Under the pieces are notes generated by a model. It worked only from the letters and a program-made list of their open reading frames with translations, was not told the origin of the DNA and made no database searches. The translations under genes were made by a program, and so were the position numbers. From the NCBI GenBank assembly GCA_963748485.1, contig CAVVJF010000017.1:27301-91300 (forward strand): a DNA stretch of 64,000 nt, written 5' to 3'. This document shows, piece after piece, positions 63,961 to 64,000 of the stretch; positions within the stretch are counted from its first letter, which is position 1, and each line of letters begins with the position of its first letter. This stretch comes from DASRWT01 sp963748485 (lineage in GTDB: Bacteria > Methylomirabilota > Methylomirabilia > Rokubacteriales > CSP1-6).

Positions 63961-64000
63961 GTGGGCCGCGCGCCGCTGACCGCCTGGCCGCCGCGCTACG
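63961..64000 (+). other. Possible start of a further gene, cut by the window edge
   Basis: A GTG two bases after the preceding stop opens a frame reading VGRAPLTAWPPRY to the edge. The spacing fits the compact operons here, but 13 codons are too few to identify a product. Confidence 0.25.

Overview
This is a GC-rich (roughly 70%), very compact stretch of a Gram-negative-type bacterial chromosome. Sec signal peptides, TRAP and tripartite-tricarboxylate binding proteins, a proton-pumping NADH dehydrogenase module, PQQ synthesis and a soluble PQQ dehydrogenase with a di-haem cytochrome suggest an aerobic, environmental heterotroph. The mixture resembles soil and subsurface lineages such as Candidatus Rokubacteria/Methylomirabilota, but this is inferred from gene content; the window holds no rRNA, tRNA or other marker. 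No phage, insertion sequence, CRISPR array or tRNA was recognised.

Layout. (1) 1-10.7 kb, minus strand: glycerophosphodiester/glycerol-3-phosphate use (ugpB-ugpA-ugpE-ugpQ-glpK, a second binding protein, an ATPase, an esterase), preceded by glpD and a NagD-like phosphatase. (2) 10.7-16.1 kb: nuoL-nuoM-nuoN without the other complex I genes, and a small membrane protein. (3) 16.1-21.4 kb: M23 endopeptidase, TRAP transporter dctPQM, IclR regulator. (4) 21.4-25.7 kb: a type III polyketide synthase-methyltransferase-flavoprotein operon, divergent from a gamma-carbonic anhydrase-like gene and pcp. (5) 25.7-28.2 kb: acyl-CoA dehydrogenase and enoyl-CoA hydratase. (6) 28.3-34.1 kb: pqqABCDE, a small permease, a PQQ sugar dehydrogenase and a di-haem cytochrome c. 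(7) 34.1-38.4 kb: SDR, acyl-CoA dehydrogenase, a 52-residue secreted peptide, an IlvD/Edd dehydratase and a secreted repeat protein. (8) 38.4-46.4 kb: a peptidoglycan-sugar salvage locus (murQ, namZ, nagZ, a sodium symporter, a BadF-type kinase), with a 63-bp tandem repeat array and a CDF metal transporter inside it. (9) 46.4-49.2 kb: amino-acid permease, small proteins, secreted amidohydrolase. (10) 49.2-55.4 kb: an ergothioneine locus: a Cys-rich leader peptide, an OpuB-type ABC transporter with fused binding protein and permease, a phosphoribosyltransferase-like protein, egtD, egtB and a DinB-fold protein. (11) 55.4-60.1 kb: tctC-like binding protein, ACMSD-like amidohydrolase, Ldh2-type dehydrogenase, KefB-type antiporter. 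(12) 60.2-64 kb: cupin, a large hybrid histidine kinase translationally coupled to a B12-binding mutase subunit, and the possible start of another gene.

Genes in operons are usually joined by 4-bp ATGA or GTGA overlaps, which fixes many start codons. A number of first genes lack a Shine-Dalgarno sequence but have a TANNNT box 6-10 bp before the start, which suggests leaderless transcripts. The observation I rate highest is the short Cys-rich ORF (49201-49278) that overlaps the first gene of the ergothioneine-associated transporter; it looks like a cysteine-sensing translational attenuator.
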